Source: Aliiglaciecola lipolytica E3
GTDB taxonomy: Bacteria; Pseudomonadota; Gammaproteobacteria; Enterobacterales; Alteromonadaceae
Assembly: GCF_000314975.1 (NCBI RefSeq)
Contig: NZ_BAEN01000030.1
Span: 1 to 64,000, forward strand
Reading direction: 5' to 3'
Length of the DNA stretch: 64,000 nucleotides
Position 1 is the first letter of the stretch, and the number at the start of each line of letters is the position of its first letter. The notes beneath the pieces were generated by a model that was not told where the DNA came from, made no database searches, and worked only from the letters and a program-made list of their open reading frames with translations. Below, piece after piece: positions 17,647 to 26,109 of the stretch. The translations under genes and the position numbers were made by a program.

Positions 17647-18794
17647 CGCAAGCTTATATAGTAGACGCTTTACGATCGCCAACAGGACGCAGAAAAGGAA
17701 GTTTGGCTCATATACATGCGATAGATTTAGGAGCATCAGTATTAAAACCGCTAGTGGAGCGCAACAATATTCCTGCACAAGACTATGACGATGTCATTTT
17801 TGGCTGTGTGGATACGATAGGTTCACAAGCCGGCAATATTGCTCGCACAAGTTGGTTGGCTGCAGGTTTGCCACTAAGTGTGCCAGGTACAACGGTAGAT
17901 CGCCAATGTGGATCTTCCCAGCAAGCCATTCACTTTGCTGCGCAAGCAGTAATGAGCGGCACACAAGATGTTATCGCGGTCGGCGGCGTGCAAACTATGA
18001 CGCAAGTACCTATTTCTTCTGCGATGTTAGCTGGGCAAGCGCTCGGTTTTACAACCCCTTTCGCTGAAAGTAAATTGTGGGAGGCTCGCTTTGGTGATGC
18101 GCCCGTCAATCAGTTTTATGCCGCACAACGGATTGCCGATCACTGGGGCATAAGTCGTTCTGACATGGAAATATTTGCTCTAGAGAGCCACAAACGCGCA
18201 CTTTATGCAGCGAAAGAAGGGCGCTTTAAAAGCCAAATTGTTCCTGTTGAAGGCTTAAGCATTGACGAGACGCCTAGACAAAGTACCTTAGAAAAAATGG
18301 CTGAACTACAGCCAGTAGACCCAACTTATCCAAGTATAACTGCAGCCGTATCGAGCTCGGTTTGTGATGCTTCAGCAGCAATGTTGATTGTTTCTGAGCA
18401 AGCGCTAAAAAAGTATCAGTTAACCCCAAGAGCTCGCATTCATCATATAAGCGTCTTGGGTGATGATCCTATTTGGCATTTACGTGCGCCCATTCCTGCC
18501 ACTCAAGCGGCTCTAAAAAAAGCGAACTTATCGCTTGATGGTATTGATTTGGTGGAAATAAATGAGGCATTTGCATCTGTTGCCATGGCTTGGCTGAAAG
18601 AAACGGGGTACAGCCACGCAAAAACAAACGTTAATGGCGGTGCTATCGCATTAGGTCACCCCTTAGGTGCTACTGGCGTTCGCTTAATGACGGCGTTACT
18701 TCATGAGTTAGAGCGCACGGGTGGACGCTACGGCTTACAAACTATGTGCGAAGGCGGTGGTTTGGCTAATGTCAGCATTATCGAACGATTATAA
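17643..18794 (+). CDS. fadA6: Steroid thiolase FadA6
   Basis: 383-residue thiolase. The nucleophilic Cys lies in [19 protein letters not shown], the His in [15 protein letters not shown] and the second Cys in [26 protein letters not shown] is also family-typical. It resembles mycobacterial FadA6 along the whole length, including [16 protein letters not shown] and FALESHKRA. FadA6 performs CoA-dependent thiolysis late in HIP ring C/D degradation. The segment [18 protein letters not shown] departs from the usual ASQISDGASA form. ATGA coupling to the upstream dehydrogenase. Confidence 0.84.
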   Translation: MTQAYIVDALRSPTGRRKGSLAHIHAIDLGASVLKPLVERNNIPAQDYDDVIFGCVDTIGSQAGNIARTSWLAAGLPLSVPGTTVDRQCGSSQQAIHFAAQAVMSGTQDVIAVGGVQTMTQVPISSAMLAGQALGFTTPFAESKLWEARFGDAPVNQFYAAQRIADHWGISRSDMEIFALESHKRALYAAKEGRFKSQIVPVEGLSIDETPRQSTLEKMAELQPVDPTYPSITAAVSSSVCDASAAMLIVSEQALKKYQLTPRARIHHISVLGDDPIWHLRAPIPATQAALKKANLSLDGIDLVEINEAFASVAMAWLKETGYSHAKTNVNGGAIALGHPLGATGVRLMTALLHELERTGGRYGLQTMCEGGGLANVSIIERL

Positions 18795-18820
18795 TAAGAA
18801 TATAAATTAGGAGATACATT

Positions 18821-19702
18821 ATGGCGATTTGCCAAGATCGTACAGTCATTATTACAGGCAGCGGAGGCGGTTTAGGTCGTGCTTATGCATTGGCATTTGC
18901 AGCAGAAGGAGCAAATGTTGTTGTGAACGATATTCGTTTAGATGCTGCGAAAGCTGTGGTTGGTGAAATTAATAACAATGGCGGTAAAGCAATTGCCAAT
19001 AGTAGTGATATTACTACTACCGCTACCGCACAGCAGATTGTAGACGATGCCATTTCGGCTTTTGGCGAAGTACATGTGTTAATCAATAATGCCGGTGTCT
19101 TACGTGATGGTATGTTTGTTAATTCGGATGAAGACTCATGGGATATGGTAATGCGCGTGCATCTTAAAGGTCACTTCTGCTTAGCAAATATTTTAAGTCG
19201 ACGATGGCGAGACCTAGCAAAAGCCGGCACTCCAATAAATGCGCGTATTATTAACACTAGTTCAGGCGCCGGCTTGCAAGGCTCGGTAGGACAATCAAAT
19301 TACTCTGCCGCAAAAGGCGGCGTTGCTAGTTTAACGCTGGTTCAGGCCGCAGAACTTGCTCGTTATGGCATTACTGCTAATGCACTCGCACCTGCTGCAA
19401 GAACCGCTATGACCGAGTCAGCGATGCCAGATGTCGTTAAAAAACCAGAAGATGATAGCTTTGATGCATGGTCACCAGACAATGTTGCGCCCTTAGTTGT
19501 CTGGCTAGGCAGCGAAGGTTCAAGCCATATAAATGGCCAAATTTTTGAATCACAAGGTGGTCGAATTTCTTTGTGTGATGGCTGGCGAACAGGTCCTACA
19601 ATAGACAAGGGCACAAAATTTGATGTGAATGAAATTCCGGATGTTATCGCTAAACTAAACACACAATCTGTTGCGCCGCAAAAAGTATGGGGTAGCAAGT
19701 AA
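18821..19702 (+). CDS. MFE-2/HSD17B4-like SDR (3-hydroxyacyl-CoA dehydrogenase type)
   Basis: 293-residue SDR with the long C-terminal region of the 17-beta-HSD type 4/Rv3548c branch. It shows TGSGGGLGRAYALAFA, NNAGVLRDGMFVN, HLKGHF, the catalytic Ser in INTSSGAGLQGSVGQ, and Tyr-Lys in NYSAAKGGVASL; the tail LSGWRTGP-like region is CDGWRTGPTIDKG. This branch oxidises CoA-bound 3-hydroxyacyl groups, so it probably acts on a ring- or side-chain-derived hydroxyacyl-CoA next to FadA6. AGGAGAT precedes the ATG. Its stop overlaps the amidase start (TAATG). Confidence 0.8.
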   Translation: MAICQDRTVIITGSGGGLGRAYALAFAAEGANVVVNDIRLDAAKAVVGEINNNGGKAIANSSDITTTATAQQIVDDAISAFGEVHVLINNAGVLRDGMFVNSDEDSWDMVMRVHLKGHFCLANILSRRWRDLAKAGTPINARIINTSSGAGLQGSVGQSNYSAAKGGVASLTLVQAAELARYGITANALAPAARTAMTESAMPDVVKKPEDDSFDAWSPDNVAPLVVWLGSEGSSHINGQIFESQGGRISLCDGWRTGPTIDKGTKFDVNEIPDVIAKLNTQSVAPQKVWGSK

Positions 19703-21267
19703 TGGAAAAGGTCGATATTGCGAAAAGAAAGCTAATTCAAGCGAGTACCGCTATTGGTGCAAGCGCCATGTTAGGTTTTTCGTTAAAGACTCAGGCATCA
19801 GCGTCGACCCATTATACTTCGTTTAGTGATTACGAAAATTGGGACATCACGGCCATGGCTGACTTACTGCGACAAGGTGACGTAAGCCCCCTTGAACTTA
19901 CAGATAAAGCCATAGAAAAGTTTGAAGCGAACAGCGACTTAAATATGGTCGCCGTTGAACATTTTGAGATGGCGAGAAACAAAGCAAAATCGCTAAACCA
20001 ATTATCAAGGAGTGCTAGGCGTCAAAAAATGAGCAACTCTCCCTTACTAGGTGTTCCGTTTGCTTTAAAAGATTTAGGGGTGGGATTGGCGGGCACTATT
20101 ACCACTAACGGCAGTCAGTTCTTTAAGGATAACGTAGTAACAGAAAATTCAACCTTAGTTACGCGTTATCAAAAGGCTGGTTTAAATATAATGGCCAAGT
20201 TAACGAGTCCCGAGTTTGGCCAAACTCCGACTGGTGAATCAACCTTGCACGGTAACACCCTTAATCCTTGGGATAAAAGGTACAGTAGTGGTGGTTCTTC
20301 TGCAGGTTCAGCTGTGGCAGTTGCGGCTAGAGTATTACCTGCTGCTCATGCTAGTGATGGTGGCGGTTCGATTCGTATACCGGCGGCACATTGCGGTTTA
20401 TTTGGTTTGAAACCCAGTCGAGGACGAGTGGCTACAGGGCCCACAAGCCTTGAAAGTTCAATGGGCCTCTCTGTGCACCATGCACTCACCAGAAGTGTGC
20501 GCGACTCAGCCATGTTACTGCAGTTGACCCAAGGAAAGGAACCAGGATCGCGCATTACCTTACCAAACGAGGATATGCTTGGTGCGTTGCATACCAAACC
20601 CAGAGCACTAAAAATAGCACTAATGGACACACATCCATTTGGCTATCCTGTAGAGCAAGATATAAAAGATGCCTTAACTAAAACGGTCAAATTACTTGAA
20701 GGTTTGGGTCATCATGTTGAACTTGCGAAGCCCGATTTGCCCTTACAAGAAATGTTTGGTGGTATGGGCGTTGCGACATCAAGCAGCTTATTAAAACATG
20801 TTCAAAGCAGAGAAAAAGCATTAGGCAGGGCAGCAAGAGAAGACGAATTTGAAGCGCTTGTATGGGGGCATTTACAAAAGGCGAAAAGCTTTACTGCACA
20901 ACAAATGCTAGCAGCTAGGACAGGTTTTGATAAAGGAGCGCAAGTGCTTGATGCATTCTTTAATGACTATGATTATATAGTCTCACCTGTAACAACCGCT
21001 GCTCCGCCAAAGATTGGCGAACTAACTTTAAACCAGCCTTATGATGATTTTGTGAAAGTGGTTCTAAAATCCTCTCCTATTTGTGCTTTATTTAATATTA
21101 CGGGACTACCTGCAATGTCTGTTCCATTGCACTGGAACAAAGCGGGTCTTCCAATTGGCGTGCAGTTTGCTGGCTCATTTGGGAATGAAGCAGGCCTTAT
21201 TTCACTTGCCAGCCAACTTGAGCGAGCCGCTCCTTGGGCTGACAAGCGCCCTACAGCAATTGCATAG
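19702..21267 (+). CDS. Amidase-signature hydrolase with N-terminal export-like segment
   Basis: 521-residue amidase-signature enzyme. The Ser-cisSer-Lys triad is visible: Lys in GVPFALKDLG, cis-Ser in SSGGSSAGSAVAVAAR, nucleophile Ser in DGGGSIRIPAAHCGLFGLKP. Residues 8-33 (KRKLIQASTAIGASAMLGF then TQASA) look like a Tat-like or Sec signal with KRK instead of a strict twin Arg. It is coupled by TAATG to an SDR inside the ring-degradation operon, unusual for an amidase. Plausible roles are hydrolysis of amide-conjugated steroids (glycine- or taurine-bile acids) or of a lactone/ester. The function is inferred from location only. Confidence 0.78.
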   Translation: MEKVDIAKRKLIQASTAIGASAMLGFSLKTQASASTHYTSFSDYENWDITAMADLLRQGDVSPLELTDKAIEKFEANSDLNMVAVEHFEMARNKAKSLNQLSRSARRQKMSNSPLLGVPFALKDLGVGLAGTITTNGSQFFKDNVVTENSTLVTRYQKAGLNIMAKLTSPEFGQTPTGESTLHGNTLNPWDKRYSSGGSSAGSAVAVAARVLPAAHASDGGGSIRIPAAHCGLFGLKPSRGRVATGPTSLESSMGLSVHHALTRSVRDSAMLLQLTQGKEPGSRITLPNEDMLGALHTKPRALKIALMDTHPFGYPVEQDIKDALTKTVKLLEGLGHHVELAKPDLPLQEMFGGMGVATSSSLLKHVQSREKALGRAAREDEFEALVWGHLQKAKSFTAQQMLAARTGFDKGAQVLDAFFNDYDYIVSPVTTAAPPKIGELTLNQPYDDFVKVVLKSSPICALFNITGLPAMSVPLHWNKAGLPIGVQFAGSFGNEAGLISLASQLERAAPWADKRPTAIA

Positions 21268-21374
21268 CGAAGGTAGCCATAAGCACAATAGGTTTTCAAA
21301 ACAAGTTAACTAAATGGCGTGTATACAATAATAATTAATATGCCCCAAAATTTAAATCATATACGGAGAAACAT

Positions 21375-22160
21375 ATGACAACAGCACCAGAGTATATAAA
21401 AGGGCACGATTTACTACGCGCAAAGTCTGTACTCGTCACTGCGGCCGCTGGCGCTGGTATTGGCTTTTCTGCGGCACTTCGAGCGGCTGAAGAGGGTTGT
21501 AGAGCGCTAATGATTTCGGATATTCACAGTGGACGTTTAGATAAAGCTGTCGCTACGATAAAAGAACAGACGGGTTTACAAGCTGTATTTGGACAATTAT
21601 GCGATGTAAGCAAAGAAGAGGAAGTGCAAGCGCTTATTGCGAGCGCGGAAGAAAAGCTCGAAGGGGTTGATGTACTCATCAATAACGCTGGATTGGGCGG
21701 GCAAGCGTCTGTGGTTAATATGACAGATGAGCAATGGAATAGGGTAATCGATATTACATTGACGGGCACATTTAGAATGACGCGAGCCATGCTGCCGTTT
21801 ATGCAGTCGCGTAAAAAAGGCATCATTATAAATAATGCGTCAGTTTTGGGGTGGCGTGCTCAAAAGGAACAAGCTCACTATGCGGCGGCTAAAGCTGGTG
21901 TTATGGCTTTTACTCGATGTTCAGCGTTAGAAGCTGCTGACTTTGGCGTTAGGATTAACGCCGTTTCACCCTCCATCGCCCTTCACGATTTCTTAAAAAA
22001 GGCAGCGAGTGCCGAGATGTTAGAGCAACTCGCTTCTCAAGAAGCGTTTGGTCGCGCCGCCGAAGTCTGGGAAATCGCGAATGTTATGATGTTTTTGGCG
22101 AGCGACTACTCGTCTTATATGACTGGCGAAACGATATCTGTAAGCTCTCAAAGAGCGTAA
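21375..22160 (+). CDS. ipdF: SDR IpdF (HIP-CoA hydroxyl dehydrogenase)
   Basis: 261-residue SDR that matches IpdF (Rv3559c type) strikingly from memory: GHDLLRAKSVLVTAAAGAGI, NNAGLGGQASVVNMTDEQW, INNASVLGWRAQKEQAHYAA and INAVSPSIALHDFL, ending MTGETISVSSQ. The cofactor loop TAAAGAGIG is a diagnostic variant of the usual TGxxxGIG. IpdF oxidises the 5-hydroxyl of the HIP-CoA derivative and works with IpdC. GGAG lies just upstream of the ATG. A 107-bp spacer separates it from the amidase. Confidence 0.85.
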   Translation: MTTAPEYIKGHDLLRAKSVLVTAAAGAGIGFSAALRAAEEGCRALMISDIHSGRLDKAVATIKEQTGLQAVFGQLCDVSKEEEVQALIASAEEKLEGVDVLINNAGLGGQASVVNMTDEQWNRVIDITLTGTFRMTRAMLPFMQSRKKGIIINNASVLGWRAQKEQAHYAAAKAGVMAFTRCSALEAADFGVRINAVSPSIALHDFLKKAASAEMLEQLASQEAFGRAAEVWEIANVMMFLASDYSSYMTGETISVSSQRA

Positions 22161-22185
22161 TAACAAACAAGTAGAGATAAAAAAT

Positions 22186-22647
22186 ATGGCTAATCAAGTT
22201 TTTACCAACAAAGAGGAGTTGTTAGACGCAACCGGCTCGCAATTAGGCACCACTGATTGGATCACCATTGAACAAGACCGAATAAATATGTTTGCAGAGT
22301 CGACAGGTGACCATCAGTGGATACATGTTAATCCAGACAAGGCTGCAAAAGGTCCCTTTGGGGCATGCATTGCACACGGTTACTTGACGCTCTCCTTAGT
22401 CAATTATTTTTTGCCGCAACTCATGGAAGTAAAAAATATTTCGATGGGAGTAAACTATGGTTGTGATAAGATCCGATTCCCCAATATCGTCAAAGTCGGC
22501 AGCAGGATACGCGGTGCTGGAGAAATCATAAAAGTAGAGCAAATAAAAGACGCTATTCAGGTCACGGCCAGAATTTCCATTGAAGTAGCCGACCAGCAGC
22601 GCCCTGCTTGTGTAGCAGACACAATTAGTCGATTTTCATTTACTTAA
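22186..22647 (+). CDS. MaoC-family (R)-enoyl-CoA hydratase
   Basis: 153-residue single hot-dog MaoC hydratase. The catalytic Asp/His pair is in STGDHQWIHVNPDKA, and the conserved loop in ACIAHGYLTLSL; VNYGCDKIRFPNIVKVGSRI is typical of the family. It hydrates a trans-2-enoyl-CoA to the (R)-3-hydroxy form, which the MFE-2-type SDR two genes upstream could oxidise. Last enzyme of the hsaC-ipd operon; the AraC regulator gene begins about 20 bp later. Confidence 0.83.
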   Translation: MANQVFTNKEELLDATGSQLGTTDWITIEQDRINMFAESTGDHQWIHVNPDKAAKGPFGACIAHGYLTLSLVNYFLPQLMEVKNISMGVNYGCDKIRFPNIVKVGSRIRGAGEIIKVEQIKDAIQVTARISIEVADQQRPACVADTISRFSFT

Positions 22648-22667
22648 TTATTTAGCGGAGTGAGACT

Positions 22668-23687
22668 ATAAATACAGACCCAAGATATATTCTTTGGCTC
22701 CTAGACTTTTTATCCAGTATTGGCTTGGACAGCCTTACTCTTGCTAAAAATAATGGCATCGATTATTCACAGTTGCATACCTCCAACGCAGTAATCAGTG
22801 CCCGACAGCATCGCTCTTTGCTGCTTGATGCAAAACGCTTGTATGCTGGAACTGATCTCGGTCTCTTACTGGGATTGCAGCGCTCAATAGCCACCCATGA
22901 CCAACTAGCATATTTAATGATTAGCAGCGCATCACTCAGAGAAGCGAGTAATGTAGGATTGAAATATCAAAACTATTCTGGTCGCTTTTCCGGAAACCTT
23001 GTTGTTACCTCTTTTAGTGAAATTCAATCAGATGGCTGTTACCAAATAGACGCGAAAGAAACTTTGGCTGATTTAAGAGTATTGGCAATAGAAGATATTC
23101 TTGCCAACATCGTCACCACAGCAAGATGGGTATTGGGCCGCGCATTGCCTTGCACAAAATTACGCTGTCATTATCCTGAGCCGGCACATATTGAAAGATA
23201 TCATGAGGTATTTCAATGCCCTATAGAGTTTGATGCACCTGCTACTCAACTTTTTTTTGACGCAAGAATACTTGATCAACCTTTGCCCCAAGCGAGTCCT
23301 CAAAGTGCAGCCTTATACACGAAGTTGTGTGAAGAAAAAAGCAATCTACGTAACCATGGTGATATAGCCTGGCGACTATCTCAAATAATTGTGCTTGATC
23401 CTGCTTCCCCGCCCCCCTTATATGAAGCGGCAAAGATGTTACATTGCAGTGGGCGCACTTTAAGTCGTAAGTTAAGCAATCAGGGCTGGACATATCAAAA
23501 GCTTATAGATCAAGTGCGTGAAATTCATGCGAGACGACATTTGAGTGATCCCACACTGTCAATCACCAAAATAGGCCAACAACTTGGTTTTTCTGATAGT
23601 TCAGGTTTTCATCGAGCATTCAAAAAATGGACAGGACTTTCTCCCCGCGAATTTAGACAAGCACTATTCAATCCAAGCTCAAAATAG
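22668..23687 (+). CDS. AraC/XylS-family regulator, apparent ATA start
   Basis: About 339-residue AraC regulator with an arabinose-binding-like N-terminal domain (OruR/ArgR type). C-terminal HTHs are PPLYEAAKMLHCSGRTLSRK and LSITKIGQQLGFSDSSGFHR, then FKKWTGLSPREFRQ. The only canonical in-frame start is TTG 22725, but it would remove NTDPRYILWLLDFLSSIGLD, which matches the normal family N-terminus. The codon ideally placed 7 nt after GGAG (22657-22660) is ATA at 22668; an in-frame stop lies at 22653. The start is therefore non-canonical or recently mutated. It probably regulates flanking steroid genes, perhaps the divergent-repeat promoter at 23711. Confidence 0.75.
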   Translation: MNTDPRYILWLLDFLSSIGLDSLTLAKNNGIDYSQLHTSNAVISARQHRSLLLDAKRLYAGTDLGLLLGLQRSIATHDQLAYLMISSASLREASNVGLKYQNYSGRFSGNLVVTSFSEIQSDGCYQIDAKETLADLRVLAIEDILANIVTTARWVLGRALPCTKLRCHYPEPAHIERYHEVFQCPIEFDAPATQLFFDARILDQPLPQASPQSAALYTKLCEEKSNLRNHGDIAWRLSQIIVLDPASPPPLYEAAKMLHCSGRTLSRKLSNQGWTYQKLIDQVREIHARRHLSDPTLSITKIGQQLGFSDSSGFHRAFKKWTGLSPREFRQALFNPSSK

Positions 23688-23710
23688 CCCCCCTCTAGTT
23701 ACCGTTGTGT

Positions 23711-23740
23711 TCCAATGGCCAAATTGGATAGAAATTTGGC
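23711..23740. promoter_or_regulatory. Overlapping inverted repeats before the aldolase-TauD pair
   Basis: TCCAAT at 23711-23716 pairs with ATTGGA at 23723-23728, and GCCAAAT at 23718-23724 pairs with ATTTGGC at 23734-23740. These nested repeats occupy the 134-bp gap between the AraC gene and the class II aldolase, so they are candidate binding sites for a local regulator. Confidence 0.45.
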
Positions 23741-23821
23741 ACAATGAGACAATTATATAAATAGTTAATTCAGTAATATTTAACCAATTATTAACAAAAA
23801 CATAAAGATTGAGTCAAGATT

Positions 23822-24592
23822 ATGAAAAAATATGACGGTGTAAATAAAGCCATGCTAGACAGGTTTGCGACTCGTCCGGGGCGTAAACCGCTTTTACCTG
23901 AATTAAGCGAAAAAGCGCAGGTGGCTTTGATGTGCCGCATGCTTATCAAAGAGGGCTGGGATGAGCATATCGCTGGTCACATTACTTATCGACTCGCAAA
24001 TGGGAATATACTTACCAACCCATGGGAGGTGGCCTGGAGTGAATTAACTGCCAGCGATATTGTTACGCTAGACCCTAAAGGGAAAGTAATAGATAGTGAC
24101 TGGAATGTCACGCCGGCTATTGGCTTGCACTTGCAGCTTCACGCCGCGCGACCTGATGTACATGTGGTGATCCATAATCACCCACATTGGAGTGGAATTT
24201 GGGCATGTATGCAAAAAGTCCCGCCTGTTTACGACCAAGCAAGTGCATACTGCGGAGTAGACCTACCATTATACAACGAGTATGAGGGCACTTTTGAAGA
24301 TGAATCAACGAGTATGTCTGCAGTAGAGGCACTTGGCGATGCGAAATGGGCCTTATTAGCGAATCATGGTTCTCTGGTTGTCGGTAAAGATCTTAGGCAG
24401 GCTCACTTACGAGCGATTACACTTGAATGGCGAAGCAAACGAGCATACCAAGTTGAAACTGGCGGTGGAGGCACACCTTTAAATGATGCTGAAGTTGAAA
24501 AAGTGGCAATCGCCGATAAAAACGGTTTCCCGTTCATTTGGGAAGCAATGGCACGTAAAGAATTACGCTTAGATCCTAGCATTATTGACTAA
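23822..24592 (+). CDS. Class II aldolase/adducin-fold protein
   Basis: 256-residue class II aldolase/adducin domain. Metal-binding histidines are visible in VIHNHPHWSG near residue 119 and in LLANHGSLVVG near residue 181; AGHITYR near residue 55 is the substrate loop. Known members are L-fuculose-phosphate aldolases, decarboxylases and many uncharacterised carbonyl-lyases. No sugar-phosphate context exists here. It is followed after 68 bp by a TauD-like dioxygenase and preceded by its own repeat-containing promoter region. A retro-aldol or decarboxylase role on a steroid fragment is a guess. Confidence 0.75.
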   Translation: MKKYDGVNKAMLDRFATRPGRKPLLPELSEKAQVALMCRMLIKEGWDEHIAGHITYRLANGNILTNPWEVAWSELTASDIVTLDPKGKVIDSDWNVTPAIGLHLQLHAARPDVHVVIHNHPHWSGIWACMQKVPPVYDQASAYCGVDLPLYNEYEGTFEDESTSMSAVEALGDAKWALLANHGSLVVGKDLRQAHLRAITLEWRSKRAYQVETGGGGTPLNDAEVEKVAIADKNGFPFIWEAMARKELRLDPSIID

Positions 24593-24660
24593 CACATCAG
24601 AATGCAGCAAAGGTTAACAGCCCGCTAACTTGTTTCTTGTAAATACGATAAGGGAAAATA

Positions 24661-25587
24661 ATGGAACTCAGTATCACACCGCTTCATAATGTTGGCGTAG
24701 AAATTTCCGGCTTTGATATTAACGAGCCACTGACAGATGAGATTAAAGCTCAATTAAAATCACTTTGGTACGAACACGCCATATTGGTATTTCGCGACCA
24801 AGATATTAGTCCTGAAAAACAAATAGAGTTTAGTCGAATATTTGGCCCCTTAGAATTACATCCGTTAAAAGTGACGCAAAACGATAAGCACCCAGAATTA
24901 TTTGAGCTGAAAAATGGTGGCCCGATGGATAAATTTCAGACGGCATTTTACAAAGGTGAAGAAATAGTCGGACGCTTAGATTGGCATATGGATTTGCATT
25001 ATACGGCACGGCCAAATCATGGCGCATTACTAAGAGCCGTCGTAGTGGCAAAAGAAGACGGCTTAACTGGATTTGGTGACTTAGCTAAAGCCTACGACGC
25101 GCTAGATGATGAAACAAAAGCTCTTTTAGAAAAGCTGGAAGTTGTTTATAGCTTTAGTATGCAGCGTCGACATATGCGATATGTTAATCTCGACGGATAT
25201 AAGCCAGGACCTAATAGCCCGAAAAAACCAAGCGATATCAATTTCCCAGACTTTTCAGACGCGGCATACCCAGCAGTAGTCACCCATCCGATCAGCGGTC
25301 GTAAAGTACTAGAAGTGGTTGAACAATTTATAGATAGAATAGTGACTCCACAGCAGTTTGGGCTATCGAACGATGAATCCATAGAGCTTCTAGAAAGATT
25401 GGTTAAACACGTACAAAAACCGGAGTTTACCTATTTCCATAAATGGAGAGAAGGCGATATGGTACTTTGGGACAACTGGCGAGCCATGCACTGCACAACG
25501 GGCACAAAACCGGGCGTGGATAGAGTTATAAACCGCACTACCATTAAAGGCAATGTAACGCTTGGAAGAGTATTAAAGACTGAGTAA
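24661..25587 (+). CDS. TauD/TfdA-family 2-oxoglutarate-dependent dioxygenase
   Basis: 308-residue Fe(II)/2-oxoglutarate dioxygenase. The facial triad is visible: His and Asp in LDWHMDLHYTA and distal His in WRAMHCTTG; the 2-oxoglutarate-binding Arg is in NRTTIKG. ILVFRDQDISPEKQIEFSR is the typical N-terminal segment. Family members hydroxylate taurine, aryloxyacetates and other carboxylates or sulfonates. Here it follows the aldolase-fold gene. Taurine release from conjugated bile salts would be one explanation, hydroxylation of a steroid acid another. Its stop is only 6 bp from the stop of the convergent SnoaL gene. Confidence 0.78.
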   Translation: MELSITPLHNVGVEISGFDINEPLTDEIKAQLKSLWYEHAILVFRDQDISPEKQIEFSRIFGPLELHPLKVTQNDKHPELFELKNGGPMDKFQTAFYKGEEIVGRLDWHMDLHYTARPNHGALLRAVVVAKEDGLTGFGDLAKAYDALDDETKALLEKLEVVYSFSMQRRHMRYVNLDGYKPGPNSPKKPSDINFPDFSDAAYPAVVTHPISGRKVLEVVEQFIDRIVTPQQFGLSNDESIELLERLVKHVQKPEFTYFHKWREGDMVLWDNWRAMHCTTGTKPGVDRVINRTTIKGNVTLGRVLKTE

Positions 25588-25593
25588 GCCTGT

Positions 25594-26109
25594 TTAGTGC
25601 GAGAACGCGGCGTTCAATAACAAAGTTTGCGCTTCGCTTTCGCCAACAACTCTTGATTCACGGCAACTAATAAGCCAGCTTTTTTCATGTCGTACAAATT
25701 GCCACTCATTGATAGAGACTCGCATTAACTTGAAGTCATCAGTTTCTCGATGATATAACCTAGAATAGCCTGTTGCTCTAGCAGTATCTCCATTAATCTC
25801 AATGGTATAAGGACCCACAGTATGGGCGCAATTTGGTACCAAAGATTGGTGCATTTCTGAGTTAAGCATGTCTGCAATCGCTTGGTGACCTTCCATTTTT
25901 AGGTCGTTGCTGTCGCAGTCATCTCTACCTAACTTGGGCGAACTAACGATATAAACAGCATCGTTAGTGTGACAAGCCAGAGCAGCCGCAATATCAGCAC
26001 AATCTACCGCTAAACCATATCGTACCATCAAATTACGCAAGGCGAGTTCGTCTTCTGCTTTTAATAAGCGCTGTTCGAGCGCTGTTACAGTGGCTGCTGA
26101 ATCTATCAT
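25594..26109 (-). CDS. SnoaL-fold protein resembling BaiE/7-alpha-dehydratase
   Basis: 171-residue SnoaL-like protein, the normal size for bile-acid 7-alpha-dehydratases. RNLMVRYGLAVDCAD carries Tyr and Asp in BaiE-like spacing; PNCAHTVGPY supplies the His, and ISCRESRVVG the Arg. The start is ATG 26107-26109, overlapping the upstream SDR stop (ATGA); a longer frame to 26157 would overlap that SDR. It is the last gene of the hsaB operon. It differs in sequence from the SnoaL protein at 5126 and lacks its long C-terminal tail. Elimination of a ring hydroxyl (7-alpha or 12-alpha) is inferred. Confidence 0.7.
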   Translation of the reverse strand: MIDSAATVTALEQRLLKAEDELALRNLMVRYGLAVDCADIAAALACHTNDAVYIVSSPKLGRDDCDSNDLKMEGHQAIADMLNSEMHQSLVPNCAHTVGPYTIEINGDTARATGYSRLYHRETDDFKLMRVSINEWQFVRHEKSWLISCRESRVVGESEAQTLLLNAAFSH

